Of a stretch of 64,000 bases of DNA, positions 46,685 through 56,080 are shown piece by piece. Numbering within the stretch: the first letter of the stretch is position 1; every line of letters starts with the position of its first letter. This DNA comes from Terriglobia bacterium (GTDB taxonomy: Bacteria; Acidobacteriota; UBA6911), in NCBI GenBank assembly GCA_020072565.1, contig JAIQGI010000004.1, positions 124,001-188,000 on the forward strand, given 5' to 3'. The position numbers and the translations under genes were made by a program. Below the pieces are notes generated by a model, which saw only the letters and a list, made by a program, of their open reading frames with translations, was not told where the DNA came from and ran no database searches.

Positions 46685-47255
46685 GTCTAAAATCCATTGA
46701 AAGCCGTCTACGCGTGTGGCGGCAAGCCGGGGCAGAAGACGACATTAAATAGTACGCATAAAAGCGCGGTTTGTTATGCAGGACAGATGAATGAATATCT
46801 CTTTCCCACCTCTGGGCCGGAAATGCGGCTCAACACAGCCTGGCAAACCCGGTTCCGCGACAGGAGTGGGGCTCCTTGCGCATAACCTCTCAACTTAGCA
46901 AGGCACCTATTTACTAAAAGTTGCCCTGCATGATCAAGTTTTCTCTTACCCGGCTGCCACGCTACTCTTATCCCGCCTTTCTTTCAATAAAATAGGTGGG
47001 ATTTCTGCGGGCAGACGCCGACGTCCCGGCAGGGCCGGCCCCTCAGGAGTATCATGCTTTTTCTATCCCGGATAAGCCCTTGGCAACCGAAGAACATGCC
47101 TCCTAAGCGCCCGCTTTCGCGTGTGCTCGGAATCGTTGAGCCCCACCGGTGCAGCCCCAAGGTCGGGAGGTCGGAAGTCGGAGATCGAATTTCGGAGTTA
47201 TGTCTTGTCTCGCCTCCGGCGATGCCGTAAGATGATGTCGCGATAGGAATACTAG
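46685..47255. other. Intergenic region upstream of SRP RNA and the efflux operon
   Basis: This 571-base gap separates the leftward efflux operon from the rightward SRP RNA-dnaX-recR unit. No open frame looks coding. It should hold promoters for both sides, and none is convincing by eye. A short repeated GGTCGG-GAGGTCGG-AAGTCGG lies near 47160-47180. Confidence 0.45.
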
Positions 47256-47358
47256 CGGGCCTCGGGCCCTGTGCAATATAACCCTCGAACCATGTCAGGT
47301 CCGGAAGGAAGCAGCATTAAGAGGCCAGTTATATGTGCCGCAGGTTCCCCGGGGCCCG
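47256..47358 (+). ncRNA. ffs: Bacterial small signal recognition particle RNA (4.5S type)
   Basis: The universally conserved Ffh-binding domain is present: CATGTCAGGTCCGGAAGGAA with AGCAGCA following (about 47291-47317). Flanking arms CGGGCCTCGGG..CCCTG..ATATAAC (47256-47282) and GTTATAT..CAGG..CCGGGGCCCG (47328-47358) pair into one long hairpin of about 103 bases, as expected for 4.5S RNA without an Alu domain. It is followed by a short CCCTTTTC run. Location directly before dnaX is common in bacteria. Confidence 0.93.
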
Positions 47359-47370
47359 GCCCTTTTCTCT

Positions 47371-49107
47371 ATGCAATATCAAGTCCTGGCCCGCAAGTGG
47401 CGCCCGCAGACCTTTCATGAACTGGTAGGGCAGGATCACGTGTCGCGTACCCTGCTCAATGCGCTTCAGGGCGGCCGTGTCGCCCATGCCTTCCTCTTCT
47501 CCGGTCCGCGCGGAAGCGGCAAGACCACCACGGCGCGCATTCTGGCGAAGGCGCTGAATTGTCATGAAGGAACTACCGGAGAGCCCTGCGGAAAGTGCGT
47601 CTCCTGCATCGAGATCACGGCGGGCAACTGCATGGATGTCCTCGAAATCGACGCCGCGTCCAACACGGGTGTCGACAATGTTCGCGACCTGATCGAGGAG
47701 CTCCAGTACCGTCCGGCGCGCGACCGGAACAAGATCTACATCATAGACGAAGTCCACATGCTCAGCACGGCGGCCTTCAATGCCCTGCTGAAGACTCTCG
47801 AGGAGCCGCCGCCGCACGTGGCGTTCATCCTGGCGACTACCGAATACCATAAGATTCCGGCGACCATCCTGTCCCGGTGCCAGCAGTACAGCTTCAAACT
47901 GATCCAATTTCCGTTGATACTGGAACGCCTGCGCACGATTGCGCGCGCCGAGAACATCCAGATCAGCACCACCGCCCTGGAACAAATTACATTTTCGAGC
48001 GGCGGCAGCATGCGCGATGCCATGTCGGCTCTCGATCAGGTGATCGCCTTCAGCGGGCAGACCGTGCGTGATGAAGACGTCCCTATGCTGCTGGGTCTCG
48101 TCGAACCTGCGATTCTGGGGAACACGGTGCGGGCGATTTCCGCCAACGACGCGCAGAAGATCCTCAGTATCATAGGCGAACTTGCGGCCGCCGGCCAGGA
48201 TCTGCAGAACTTCTGCCGGTGCCTCCTGGGTCAACTGCGCGACCTGATGGTGTTGAAGGCGGGCGTTTCTGATCCCGCTGTTCTGGGAGTTCCGGAAAGC
48301 ATGCTGCCCGAACTGACCGGACAGGCCGCGCTTTTTTCACGGGAGGACCTGCTGCGGCTGTTTGACGCCCTGCTCAAAGTGGAAGCGGATCTGAGGCATG
48401 CTACGCAGACCCGCTTCCAACTGGAGATGGGACTCATCGAGCTGGCTTCGATTCCGAGAATGCGCTCTCTGGAAGAGTTGATCGCCGACTTCGCCCGGCT
48501 GGTGGAGGGCGGTGCACCTCAGAGGACATCAGGTCCCCGCCCAGGCTTGCCGGCGGCCCCTTCAAACCGCCCCGCAGGCCCCAGAAATGAAGCGCCGCCT
48601 CCCGAGCAAGATCGGAACCGGGCTGTCGCCCCTCCCGCCCGGGGTGCAAGCCCTGCGGATCCAGCACCTCCGCCACCTCCGGGAAATGCTGCGCCTTCTC
48701 CCCCGGCCCCGGGGAGCGGCGCCGGGACGCGCCGGTTGCTCGAGCGGATCGCGACGGCCGTGCCAAAGGAATCGCTGGAACCCATACTGCAGTCTCTCGC
48801 GGGTGCGCAACTCCGCGGGGATGTGGTCATCCTTGACCTGGGGCAGCCGCCCAACGAATTTCTGCGCCGGCAGCTGAAAGACAATCTGCCGGTGATCGCC
48901 CAGGCAGCTTCAACCGCCGTAGGCCGGACGGTTCAGGTTCTCCTCGATGATGTGCAGGCCGATGCGCCCAAACCTGAGGCGAGCCTTTCCAGTCCCGGGA
49001 AACCGGCCGAGGAGGACCTCCTGGAGAGGGCGAAACGGGAGCCCGCCGTGCAGGCCTTTCTTGACACCTTCCCGGGCCCCGTCAAGGCCGAGAAGTTAAA
49101 ACCATGA
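47371..49107 (+). CDS. dnaX: DNA polymerase III subunits gamma/tau
   Basis: Clamp-loader ATPase of the replisome. I start at ATG 47371 ([12 protein letters not shown]), the family's canonical N-terminus, giving 578 residues; the open frame upstream lies in the SRP RNA. Walker [11 protein letters not shown] (45-54), zinc-module Cys64, Cys73, Cys76 and Cys79, and Walker B IIDEVHML are intact. A Pro/Ala-rich linker (about 385-460) leads to a short C-terminal domain. No A-rich slippery site for gamma synthesis was noticed. There is no recognisable Shine-Dalgarno. Overlaps recR. Confidence 0.95.
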   Translation: MQYQVLARKWRPQTFHELVGQDHVSRTLLNALQGGRVAHAFLFSGPRGSGKTTTARILAKALNCHEGTTGEPCGKCVSCIEITAGNCMDVLEIDAASNTGVDNVRDLIEELQYRPARDRNKIYIIDEVHMLSTAAFNALLKTLEEPPPHVAFILATTEYHKIPATILSRCQQYSFKLIQFPLILERLRTIARAENIQISTTALEQITFSSGGSMRDAMSALDQVIAFSGQTVRDEDVPMLLGLVEPAILGNTVRAISANDAQKILSIIGELAAAGQDLQNFCRCLLGQLRDLMVLKAGVSDPAVLGVPESMLPELTGQAALFSREDLLRLFDALLKVEADLRHATQTRFQLEMGLIELASIPRMRSLEELIADFARLVEGGAPQRTSGPRPGLPAAPSNRPAGPRNEAPPPEQDRNRAVAPPARGASPADPAPPPPPGNAAPSPPAPGSGAGTRRLLERIATAVPKESLEPILQSLAGAQLRGDVVILDLGQPPNEFLRRQLKDNLPVIAQAASTAVGRTVQVLLDDVQADAPKPEASLSSPGKPAEEDLLERAKREPAVQAFLDTFPGPVKAEKLKP

Positions 49108-49703
49108 ACGACTACGCGGAGCCCATTGCCCGGCTGATCGATGAGTTGCGCAAGCTGCCCGGCATCGGGCACAAGACGGCGCAGCGCCTGGCCTACAGTC
49201 TGCTGCGCCGCCCGCGCGAGGACGCAGAGCGCCTCAGCCGCGCCATCCTCGATGTGAAGGAGAAGATCCGCTACTGCTCCCGCTGCAACAACTTTTCGGA
49301 CCAGGATCCCTGCAACTACTGCACCAGCGCCAGCCGCACGCAGGAGATCATCTGTGTCGTCGAGGAGCCCAACGACATTCTCGCGATCGAGAAGACCCGT
49401 GAGTACCACGGCCAATACCATGTTCTGCACGGAGTGCTCTCGCCGATGAACGGCGTCGGGCCGGAGGATCTCAAGCTGAAAAACCTGCTCGAAAGGCTGC
49501 GGGAAGGGAATGTGCGGGAGATCATCCTGGCCACGAACCCGAATGTTGAAGGGGAAGCTACAGCCATCTACCTGGCCAGGCTGCTCAAGCCGATCGGGGT
49601 TCGCGTCACCCGCATTGCGCTGGGGCTCCCCGTGGGAAGCGACCTCGAATTCGCCGATGAGGTGACCATGAGCAAAGCCCTCGAAGGCCGCCACGAACTC
49701 TGA
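49104..49703 (+). CDS. recR: Recombination mediator protein RecR
   Basis: Acts with RecO and RecF to load RecA on gapped DNA. The 199 residues show the helix-hairpin-helix ([17 protein letters not shown], 16-32), a Cys4 zinc finger ([16 protein letters not shown], 58-73) and a Toprim domain starting [15 protein letters not shown], with [10 protein letters not shown] near 145. The ATG overlaps the dnaX stop. The ybaB gene, often between dnaX and recR, is absent here. Confidence 0.96.
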   Translation: MNDYAEPIARLIDELRKLPGIGHKTAQRLAYSLLRRPREDAERLSRAILDVKEKIRYCSRCNNFSDQDPCNYCTSASRTQEIICVVEEPNDILAIEKTREYHGQYHVLHGVLSPMNGVGPEDLKLKNLLERLREGNVREIILATNPNVEGEATAIYLARLLKPIGVRVTRIALGLPVGSDLEFADEVTMSKALEGRHEL

Positions 49704-49808
49704 ATCCGGACTGGCTGCAGAAGATGTGGGGGGTGCCAGTCGATCCTGCGACTCCAGCTTCGAGTTTTTTGTTCCAGGATCTTCAATCCACAATCCAGGA
49801 TCCGAGAC

Positions 49809-50219
49809 CTAGTCGGAGCCCTCAATCCAAACTTCGCCGTCTTCGTAAACTTCCTTCTTCCAGATGGGCACGGTCTGCTTGATGGCGTCAATGGCAAAGC
49901 GGCAGGCATCGAAGGCAGCGGCTCTATGCGCTGCGGTGACTACGATGGCGACGGAGCATTCGGTCGGGTTCATGCGTCCCAGCCGGTGGAAGATGGCGAT
50001 AGCGCGGATGTCGAACTCCCTCCGGGCGCGCGTCCCGATTTCCTCCAGCTTGTTCAGAGCCATTGCCTCATAGGAGTCGTACTCCAGGTAGCGAACCTTC
50101 TTGCCGTGCGCATGGTTGCGGACCACGCCTTCGAAAACCACCACGGCGCCATCCTCCGGGCGCAGCAGCGCGTTGCGCAGAGAAGCGGCGTCGATCGGTT
50201 CGCGGACAAGACGGAACAT
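49809..50219 (-). CDS. moaE: Molybdopterin synthase catalytic subunit
   Basis: Transfers sulfur from MoaD thiocarboxylate to precursor Z to form molybdopterin. The 136-residue protein runs from MFRLVREPIDAASLRN to VWIEGSD. Conserved features are VVFEGVVRNHAHGKKVRYLEYDSYEAMA, AIFHRLGRMNPTECSVAIVV, AHRAAAFDACRFAIDAIKQTVPIWKKE and the catalytic Lys in WKKE. Its start lies one base after the moaD TGA. GGAGGT within the moaD C-terminal Gly codons serves as its Shine-Dalgarno. Third gene of dacB-moaD-moaE. Confidence 0.94.
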   Translation of the reverse strand: MFRLVREPIDAASLRNALLRPEDGAVVVFEGVVRNHAHGKKVRYLEYDSYEAMALNKLEEIGTRARREFDIRAIAIFHRLGRMNPTECSVAIVVTAAHRAAAFDACRFAIDAIKQTVPIWKKEVYEDGEVWIEGSD

Positions 50220-50220
50220 C

Positions 50221-50466
50221 TCAACCTCCGCTGACGGGAGGGAAGAAGGCGACCTCATCTCCATCATGCACCGGCGAGTCAGGCCGCGCGAATTCCGAAT
50301 TCACTGCGCAAAGGACGGAAGGCCGCTGCGCTTCCAGCCGCGGGAATTCGCGCGCAAACCGCGCGTAGATCGAAGCGACGTCGGTACAGGCGGTTGCGTC
50401 CACCTCTGCCTCGCGTAGACCCGTTACGTCGGCAAGGGTGGCGAAAAAGAGGACCCGGATGCTCAT
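50221..50466 (-). CDS. moaD: Molybdopterin synthase sulfur carrier subunit
   Basis: Ubiquitin-fold sulfur carrier, 81 residues, ending in the essential Gly-Gly (AFFPPVSGG), which is adenylated and thiocarboxylated by MoeB-type enzymes. The N-terminal strand is MSIRVLFFATLADVTG. Its ATG overlaps the dacB stop (TGATG) and it is followed immediately by moaE, so production of the two subunits is coupled. Other moa/moe genes are not in the window. Confidence 0.93.
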   Translation of the reverse strand: MSIRVLFFATLADVTGLREAEVDATACTDVASIYARFAREFPRLEAQRPSVLCAVNSEFARPDSPVHDGDEVAFFPPVSGG

Positions 50467-51956
50467 CAGTAGAGGTTTACGAACAATGCGCAGATCTCAT
50501 CAATGGTCTTCCGGACGCGCGAAAGAGAGGCGCGCACGTTGTTGGCGAATATGCTGAAAATCAAACTGCGCCCCGACTTTGTGGTCATGTAGCCTGAAAG
50601 CGCGGCCACGTCGCCGAGCGTTCCCGTCTTGGCGTGAATAACCCCAGGAGTCGAGGCAAGGCGGTTCTTGAGCGTACCGTCGGTACCGCTGATGGCGAGC
50701 GTGTTGAGAAACAGTTCAAAATAGGGTCTCGTCGAGAGGAACATCAGCAATGACGTCTGAAACCTGGGAGTCACGAGATTGTCGCGCGATAGCCCGCTGC
50801 CGTCGTTGAGACTGATCTTGTCGTCGTCGCGGATCCCCGCGCCCTCGAGGAAATTCTTCACCACCCTCAAGCCGGCCTCATCCGTCCCCGCGCCGTCGAA
50901 TTCGGCGCCCAGCACCCGGAGCAGCATCTCCGCGTGCAGGTTGAGGCTGCGCTTGTTGATGATTTCCAGCGCCCGGATGAGCGGCGGCGATTGGTGTTCC
51001 GCAAGCAGACTCCAGTTGCGGCGCACTTCCGGCGACAGATCCCCGAGATGATTGACGCGGACGGAGCCGCTGACGATGATGCCGTTTTTGCGCAACTCCT
51101 CCTTGAACAGAGTGGCGGCCGCTTCTGCGGGACGCTCGAGAAGAATGTCCTGGCTATAACCGTGCGCGGCCGGCAGCACCCCGGAAACCACAAGGCGGGT
51201 GGTGCCCGGGATCACGCGGGCGGAAATCGTGCGCTGAGAGCGGGAACTTCCCGTCACCCCGAGATTCCGAATCTGGAAGTAGGATGTCGGCGGGTCGATG
51301 CTGACCTGCACCAACTGGTTGGCCTTTGTCGGCCGGACGTGCACCCAGAAGACGTTATTGTTGATGCTGAGAGCATTGATGGGAGCGCCGTATACCGACC
51401 TGAGATCGTGCGCGCTCCATCCCTTGCCGTGCGTCGTGAACTCGAAGTAACTGTCGTCACCGATCACATTCCCCTGGATCTTTCTTACTCCCAGATCTCG
51501 TAACTTCTCGGCCAGTTCCTGCAGAGCCGGTTTGTCCAGGAGTTCCCTGGCAGGATCCATCAGGTTGGGATCGCCGCGGCCTACGAGGATGACGTCGCCC
51601 GCAAGCGTCCCATCGGGCAGAACGGTTCCGTCGGTGTAGGCTCCGGTCCGGAAACGGAAATCGGGACCAAGTTTTTCCAGGGCTGCAGCGGTAGTTACCA
51701 CCTTCAGAACCGATGCGGGTTGAAAGGTCTTGTCGGGATTGACGGAAAGAACCACATTGTTGGTGGCCGGATCAAAGATCTCAATCCCCCAGGCGGCGGA
51801 TCGTACGCCGGGACGCTTCAGAAACTGTGCGATCTTAGTCTGAATTGTCTCGAGGGTGGTTCCCGCATAAGCAGGGAAGGAAAAAGCCGGAACCAGAACC
51901 GCAGCAAAAAGCAAAGCCGCACGTGCCTTACGCCCAGGGAAAGCCAATCGACTCAT
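50466..51956 (-). CDS. dacB: D-alanyl-D-alanine carboxypeptidase/endopeptidase (PBP4, S13)
   Basis: Periplasmic peptidoglycan hydrolase that trims pentapeptides or opens crosslinks. From ATG 51956 (MSRLAFPGRKAR) it has 496 residues with a signal peptide (ALLFAAVLVPAFSFPAYA, cleavage near 31). Active-site motifs of S13 are intact: Ser82-x-x-Lys85 (PASVLK), SxN in DGSGLSRDN, and HAKTGTL. The large insert between the first and second motifs is typical of PBP4. An in-frame TTG upstream (51986) is less likely. Stop overlaps moaD, an unusual pairing. Confidence 0.94.
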   Translation of the reverse strand: MSRLAFPGRKARAALLFAAVLVPAFSFPAYAGTTLETIQTKIAQFLKRPGVRSAAWGIEIFDPATNNVVLSVNPDKTFQPASVLKVVTTAAALEKLGPDFRFRTGAYTDGTVLPDGTLAGDVILVGRGDPNLMDPARELLDKPALQELAEKLRDLGVRKIQGNVIGDDSYFEFTTHGKGWSAHDLRSVYGAPINALSINNNVFWVHVRPTKANQLVQVSIDPPTSYFQIRNLGVTGSSRSQRTISARVIPGTTRLVVSGVLPAAHGYSQDILLERPAEAAATLFKEELRKNGIIVSGSVRVNHLGDLSPEVRRNWSLLAEHQSPPLIRALEIINKRSLNLHAEMLLRVLGAEFDGAGTDEAGLRVVKNFLEGAGIRDDDKISLNDGSGLSRDNLVTPRFQTSLLMFLSTRPYFELFLNTLAISGTDGTLKNRLASTPGVIHAKTGTLGDVAALSGYMTTKSGRSLIFSIFANNVRASLSRVRKTIDEICALFVNLY

Positions 51957-52170
51957 CCTGCTCTTTTGCCTCCGGAGATCGGTCAAGTTACCTACAGCCT
52001 GAATTCAGCATCTCCGGCATCCCGATAGCCGGATACCTCAGCATAATTCAGCATAGCACAATCGTTGAACGATGTTCGCCCTCCTTTTGGGGCGGATATG
52101 ATTCATACGCTTGGGCCGCAACGTCGTTGCCAAAAATGTCACCATAAGGGGATTTTCGGCTAAAACCGGC

Positions 52171-53025
52171 TTAAACTGCAGGGATTTCTGCCAGAAGGGA
52201 GTCGTTCAGCGAAGTGGCTCCGATCCGCGCTCCCACGCCGATCAGCACCGTGCCCTGCAGCTTACTCATGGGCTCGAGGCTCACCGGGTCCGCGACAAAG
52301 GCATATTCCAGCCTGGCCATCGGCTCGCTTCCTATCACCCGCATGATCTCATTGATCAGCTTTTTCGCCTGTCTCTCCCCGCGCGCAATCGCCTCCTCCG
52401 CCGCTCTGAGACTTCGATAAATCACGGGTGCGGCGGCCTTCTCCGCCTCGGTCAGGAAATAGTTCCTTGTCCCGTAAGCCAGGCCGGACGGGTGGCGTGC
52501 CACCGGGGTGATGACCACCTCGGTGCCGAGGTTAAGATCCTTGACCATCTTGCGCAAAATTGCGCCCTGGAGGGCATCTTTGAGCCCCAAGAAAAGAAAC
52601 GACGGCCGGACGATGTGGATCATCTTCAGGATGGTGGTGGTCATGCCGCGGAAGTAGGCTGGCTGCTGTATCCCCGGCAGCTTCTCGCCGAATTTCTCCA
52701 CCTGGACATACGTCGAAAAATCGCGCGGAAACATCTCCTCCTCGGCCGGGGAAAACACATAATCCACGTTCTGCTGGCTGAGCAGATCCACGTCTTTGGT
52801 GATGTCCCGCGGGTATTCCAGATATTCCTCGTTGCTCAGGAACTGGAGGCGGCTTACGAAGATCGAAACCACCACAAGATCCGTCATCTCGCGCGCCGCT
52901 TCGATGAGGCTGAGGTGCCCCGGGTGGATGACGCCCATGGTGGTAACCAGCCCGATCTGAACATCGCTCGAGATGAGCTTGGCACTTATGGCGGACATGC
53001 GTGAGACACGGTTGATGATCTCCAT
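52171..53025 (-). CDS. panC: Pantothenate synthetase, divergent
   Basis: Joins pantoate and beta-alanine via pantoyl-adenylate for coenzyme A. The 284 residues carry the nucleotide-binding HxGH (His34, His37 in TTMGVIHPGHLSL) and pantoate contacts Gln61, Lys149, Asp150, Gln153 and Arg187. Several normally invariant positions differ: SRLQF (Ser58) in place of NPxQF, GLKDALQG in place of GEKDxQQL, and AYGTRN in place of xSSRN. It is still full length and colinear. It lies 174 bases downstream of folK, plausibly one vitamin operon. Confidence 0.86.
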   Translation of the reverse strand: MEIINRVSRMSAISAKLISSDVQIGLVTTMGVIHPGHLSLIEAAREMTDLVVVSIFVSRLQFLSNEEYLEYPRDITKDVDLLSQQNVDYVFSPAEEEMFPRDFSTYVQVEKFGEKLPGIQQPAYFRGMTTTILKMIHIVRPSFLFLGLKDALQGAILRKMVKDLNLGTEVVITPVARHPSGLAYGTRNYFLTEAEKAAAPVIYRSLRAAEEAIARGERQAKKLINEIMRVIGSEPMARLEYAFVADPVSLEPMSKLQGTVLIGVGARIGATSLNDSLLAEIPAV

Positions 53026-53199
53026 AGGAGCGACATGATAATGGAAATCACCCTTCTTTCAACTCATTTCGGAACAGGGCTCTGATTCTCGGATCTTTCC
53101 GATTTCGGATTTTGGATTTTTGATTTTTGATTTCTCGCTCATGCCTGGTCTGAGGCTCCGTTTGTTTCAATCCCAATTCCCCCATCCAAAACTCTGGAT

Positions 53200-53703
53200 T
53201 CAAACGGCGAGCTCGGAATGGAACGTCACTCGCGAGGAGTCGGTGCATGAGGCCAACAAAGTGTGGATTGACTGTCCCAGCGTTGGATGCCGGACCTCAG
53301 GAGCCATCTGAGCGAGCGGTTCGAGGACGAATCGCCGTTGCGCCATTCTCGGGTGGGGAATCTGAAGGCCCGGCTCATCGATGACAAGGTCACCATAAAG
53401 AAGGATATCAAGGTCGAGCGTGCGCGGGGCTCCCGGGAAGGAACGAACCCGGCCGTGCTGGGATTCGACCTCCAGGCAGCAGGCGAGCAGCTGGCGCGGC
53501 GTGAGGCGTGTTTCCGCCTCCACGACAATATTCAGGAACCACGGCTGATTCAGAAAACCGACAGGCTCGGTTTCGAAAACGGACGATACCCGGAGCGCGG
53601 CAAGCCCCACGCTGCGCAGGCCGTCGATACCACTTCTCAGATGGGCCTTTCTATCGCCGAGGTTCGAACCGGCAGACAGATAGACAGTGCAGGCTTCAGT
53701 CAT
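53200..53703 (-). CDS. folK: 6-hydroxymethyl-7,8-dihydropterin pyrophosphokinase
   Basis: Transfers pyrophosphate from ATP to the pterin in folate synthesis. The 167-residue protein begins with VYLSAGSNLGDRKAHL and SSVFETEPVGFLNQPWFLN, and has the metal- and ATP-binding PRTLDLDILLYGD and IPHPRMAQRRFVLEPLAQM. All family motifs are intact. It is transcribed toward panC. Confidence 0.95.
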   Translation of the reverse strand: MTEACTVYLSAGSNLGDRKAHLRSGIDGLRSVGLAALRVSSVFETEPVGFLNQPWFLNIVVEAETRLTPRQLLACCLEVESQHGRVRSFPGAPRTLDLDILLYGDLVIDEPGLQIPHPRMAQRRFVLEPLAQMAPEVRHPTLGQSIHTLLASCTDSSRVTFHSELAV

Positions 53704-53729
53704 TCAACGCCCCTCAGCCAGGATGGGAA

Positions 53730-53756
53730 CCACGAAACACACCGCAGATTTCGTGG
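53730..53756. terminator. Palindrome between lptD and folK
   Basis: CCACGAAA (53730-53737) pairs perfectly with TTTCGTGG (53749-53756) over an 11-base loop, followed by GTTTCGTAG. It lies between the end of lptD and the start of folK on the minus strand and may terminate lptD transcription. Part of the TTTCGTG repeat family. Confidence 0.5.
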
Positions 53757-53845
53757 GTTTCGTAGTTGCTGATTTGCCTGCGGCGACGTCGCGCCCTGCC
53801 ATTTCTGGCTACCTTGACCCACATGGCCCGATCCAGAACTCGAAA

Positions 53846-56080
53846 TCAGAAGAGGTTTTCCGGCCGCTTGATGTTGCCGAAGTTCCCGATGCCTTTCAGA
53901 TTGAAGGAAAAACTGAACCGGCTCTCGGTCCGCAACCCAAGGTCGAACTGCTGAAACTGCAACGAGATCCCGCAACAATTCCACATATAGTTCAGCCGTG
54001 AGTTGCTGTTGAGAAGCGTTCCGGTTTGGATGTTGTAGCTCATCGTAAAGCTGCCGGAGAATCCCAGCGACCGCTGAGGGTCACCGTAGCCGATTTGCCC
54101 CTGTATGTGGTTGGCAGCGACCGCGCTGGGCTCGAGCGCGTTCGTTTTGACGTAGGTGCCCGCAAACAACAGCCTGGCATGCTGCCAGGTCGCCCAGAGA
54201 CTGGTATTGCGCAGCCGGTTGAGCTTGGTGTCATAGTCGGCGCGCACATCCCAGGAGATGCTGGGCCTGGGGGTTAGCCGCAGCCTTATGTTCACGGGAG
54301 ACAGTGCACGTTGGATGCCCGTCGATGAGAATCCGCTCAGCGTATTCAACGGGTAGAACAAGTTGGGCTGGTCGGGAACAAAGGCTCCGCCGAAGGTGGG
54401 ATCGAAGTAATACTTCTGCGCCAACTGGAAGGCCAGGAATTCGTAGTCTTCGCTGTATCCTGGTCTGGTTTCCCTCCTGCGCATGATGCGGTTCACAATA
54501 CCGTATTCCACTTCGTTGGTATCGGCGATGGCATCCTGGTCATCAAAGCGAATGGTTTCCGCCAGATGGGTGATGCCGTGGATCCTCCGATAGGTGATCA
54601 GAGGTTCGACGAGGTGCCTGAAGTCTCCGAACCGCGTTGAGTGGAATCTCCTCTCCAGCCCGGGGGTACGCAGCTCAACCTCGAAATCGGTATACTGCCG
54701 GCGCAGAGGGGACGTAATCACCGCCGGTTGGGCACCGTCGGACAGCCTTGCACTATAGTAAGTTTCCCGGATGCCGACAGACGGCAGAAGCGAGAAGCCG
54801 GCGAGGGAAGGGAGGCGCAGCGCCAGGCGCGGATGGAAATCAAGGCGTTGAACGATGCTCGGCGTCTCGATGGCGCTGTCGACCCGCGAGAGCCCCTCCG
54901 CGGCAGCGCGCAGGTAGAATATCAGGGGCAGCTTGCCCAGGGATCTTCCGAGCGAGACAAACTCCATTGAAGGCGATTTCCGGATTACCAGGGATCGGTC
55001 TGGGAAGAATACCTCGTTGCGTTCGAACGAGAAGTTGGTCGAAAAGCTGTCGAGGTTGCGTGTAGCGAACAGGAGCGCCTGCTCCTCAGGAATCGTAGCT
55101 GACCGCAAACCCTCCGAGAAAGTCTGCCGGAAGCGGAAATTGGTCGTGATGTTGACCTTGGCCGCTGCCCGGAAGCCGTTCTGGAATTGGGTGTCTGCAT
55201 CCACCAGCAGATGGGCTCCACCTTGGTCCTGCCTGTCGTTGACCCCATACGCATCTATGTGGAGGTGGGTTTGCTCGTTGGGCCGGGCGCGGAGAATGCC
55301 GCCCAGGCCAAATCCGCGCAGGCTAAAGTAATCGCCGTACAGCGTCATGTCCGCGCTCGAACCCAGGGTCTGATACCAACCGAGGTCGAATTGTCTCCCC
55401 TTCGTGGTCGAGTTCCCGGTGTGGAAAGGAAGGAAACCGCTGCTCCGCTTCTTGGCTTCCAGGGGGACAACCAGGTAGGGGAAATAGAGCACCGGCACGC
55501 CCTTGATCTCGAAAAGCACGCGGCGGATGTGCGCAGTCTGATCGAGATGAATGTTGGCGTCCCCGACGCTGAACGCCCATTTGGGACGCTTTTCCGGGCA
55601 GGCCGTCAGAGAGCCTCGCTCCACCTTGTAGGTATCACGCCCGGTCTTGAGAACCAGCCGCCCCTGGATCAGGAATTCCTGGTCCGTATAGCCCATCGCG
55701 TCATAGAACTTGGCCGTCTGCCGGGTGAGATCAAACTCGGCCCGCGAGCAGGTGAGCCACTGCTTGTTCTGGGTGAAACGGGTCAGTCCCGAGGTCGTGC
55801 CTTTACGTGTGACCTCATCAAACTCGGCGCTGTCGCAGGTGATCACTATTTCCTGATACGTGATGCGGACGTTCTCGCTCAGGCGATAAGTCGTCTTGCT
55901 GATCCTTTCCTGCCTGCCGGAAGTCAGCACGACGGTGCCGTCCTTGTAGGGAAGTGCAGTGCTGACCTGGTCGAACCCCTGGGCTGGGAGCTGGGTCTGG
56001 GCCCAGCTGAGCCCGGACGCCACGATCGCGGCGGCGACCAGCCGGGAAACGATATGTAGAAGCAGGCAGTGGTTCGACAC
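53846..56080 (-). CDS. lptD: LPS-assembly outer-membrane protein
   Basis: Outer-membrane barrel that, with LptE, inserts LPS in the outer leaflet. The 744-residue protein has a weak signal (IVSRLVAAAIVASGLSWA), an OstA N-terminal domain (about 45-160: LSENVRITYQEIVITCDSAEFD, SRAEFDLTRQTAKFYDA) and an LptD barrel (VPVLYFPYLVVP, KKRSSGFLP). Cys161 (TACPEKR) and the adjacent Cys702-Cys703 near the C-terminus parallel E. coli C173 and C724-C725, which form inter-domain disulfides. Presence implies LPS or related glycolipid. Apparently monocistronic. Confidence 0.93.
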   Translation of the reverse strand: MSNHCLLLHIVSRLVAAAIVASGLSWAQTQLPAQGFDQVSTALPYKDGTVVLTSGRQERISKTTYRLSENVRITYQEIVITCDSAEFDEVTRKGTTSGLTRFTQNKQWLTCSRAEFDLTRQTAKFYDAMGYTDQEFLIQGRLVLKTGRDTYKVERGSLTACPEKRPKWAFSVGDANIHLDQTAHIRRVLFEIKGVPVLYFPYLVVPLEAKKRSSGFLPFHTGNSTTKGRQFDLGWYQTLGSSADMTLYGDYFSLRGFGLGGILRARPNEQTHLHIDAYGVNDRQDQGGAHLLVDADTQFQNGFRAAAKVNITTNFRFRQTFSEGLRSATIPEEQALLFATRNLDSFSTNFSFERNEVFFPDRSLVIRKSPSMEFVSLGRSLGKLPLIFYLRAAAEGLSRVDSAIETPSIVQRLDFHPRLALRLPSLAGFSLLPSVGIRETYYSARLSDGAQPAVITSPLRRQYTDFEVELRTPGLERRFHSTRFGDFRHLVEPLITYRRIHGITHLAETIRFDDQDAIADTNEVEYGIVNRIMRRRETRPGYSEDYEFLAFQLAQKYYFDPTFGGAFVPDQPNLFYPLNTLSGFSSTGIQRALSPVNIRLRLTPRPSISWDVRADYDTKLNRLRNTSLWATWQHARLLFAGTYVKTNALEPSAVAANHIQGQIGYGDPQRSLGFSGSFTMSYNIQTGTLLNSNSRLNYMWNCCGISLQFQQFDLGLRTESRFSFSFNLKGIGNFGNIKRPENLF

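Noticed and set aside
46697-46885. Short plus-strand frames upstream of the SRP RNA
   Set aside because: No ribosome binding site, no family resemblance and short length. Treated as intergenic.
47335-47370. Earlier dnaX start at 47335
   Set aside because: It falls inside the SRP RNA hairpin and would prefix a non-conserved peptide.
53048-53248. Short Lys/Asn-rich minus-strand frame between panC and folK
   Set aside because: Translation of the low-complexity GATTTTGGATTTTT repeat; overlaps folK.
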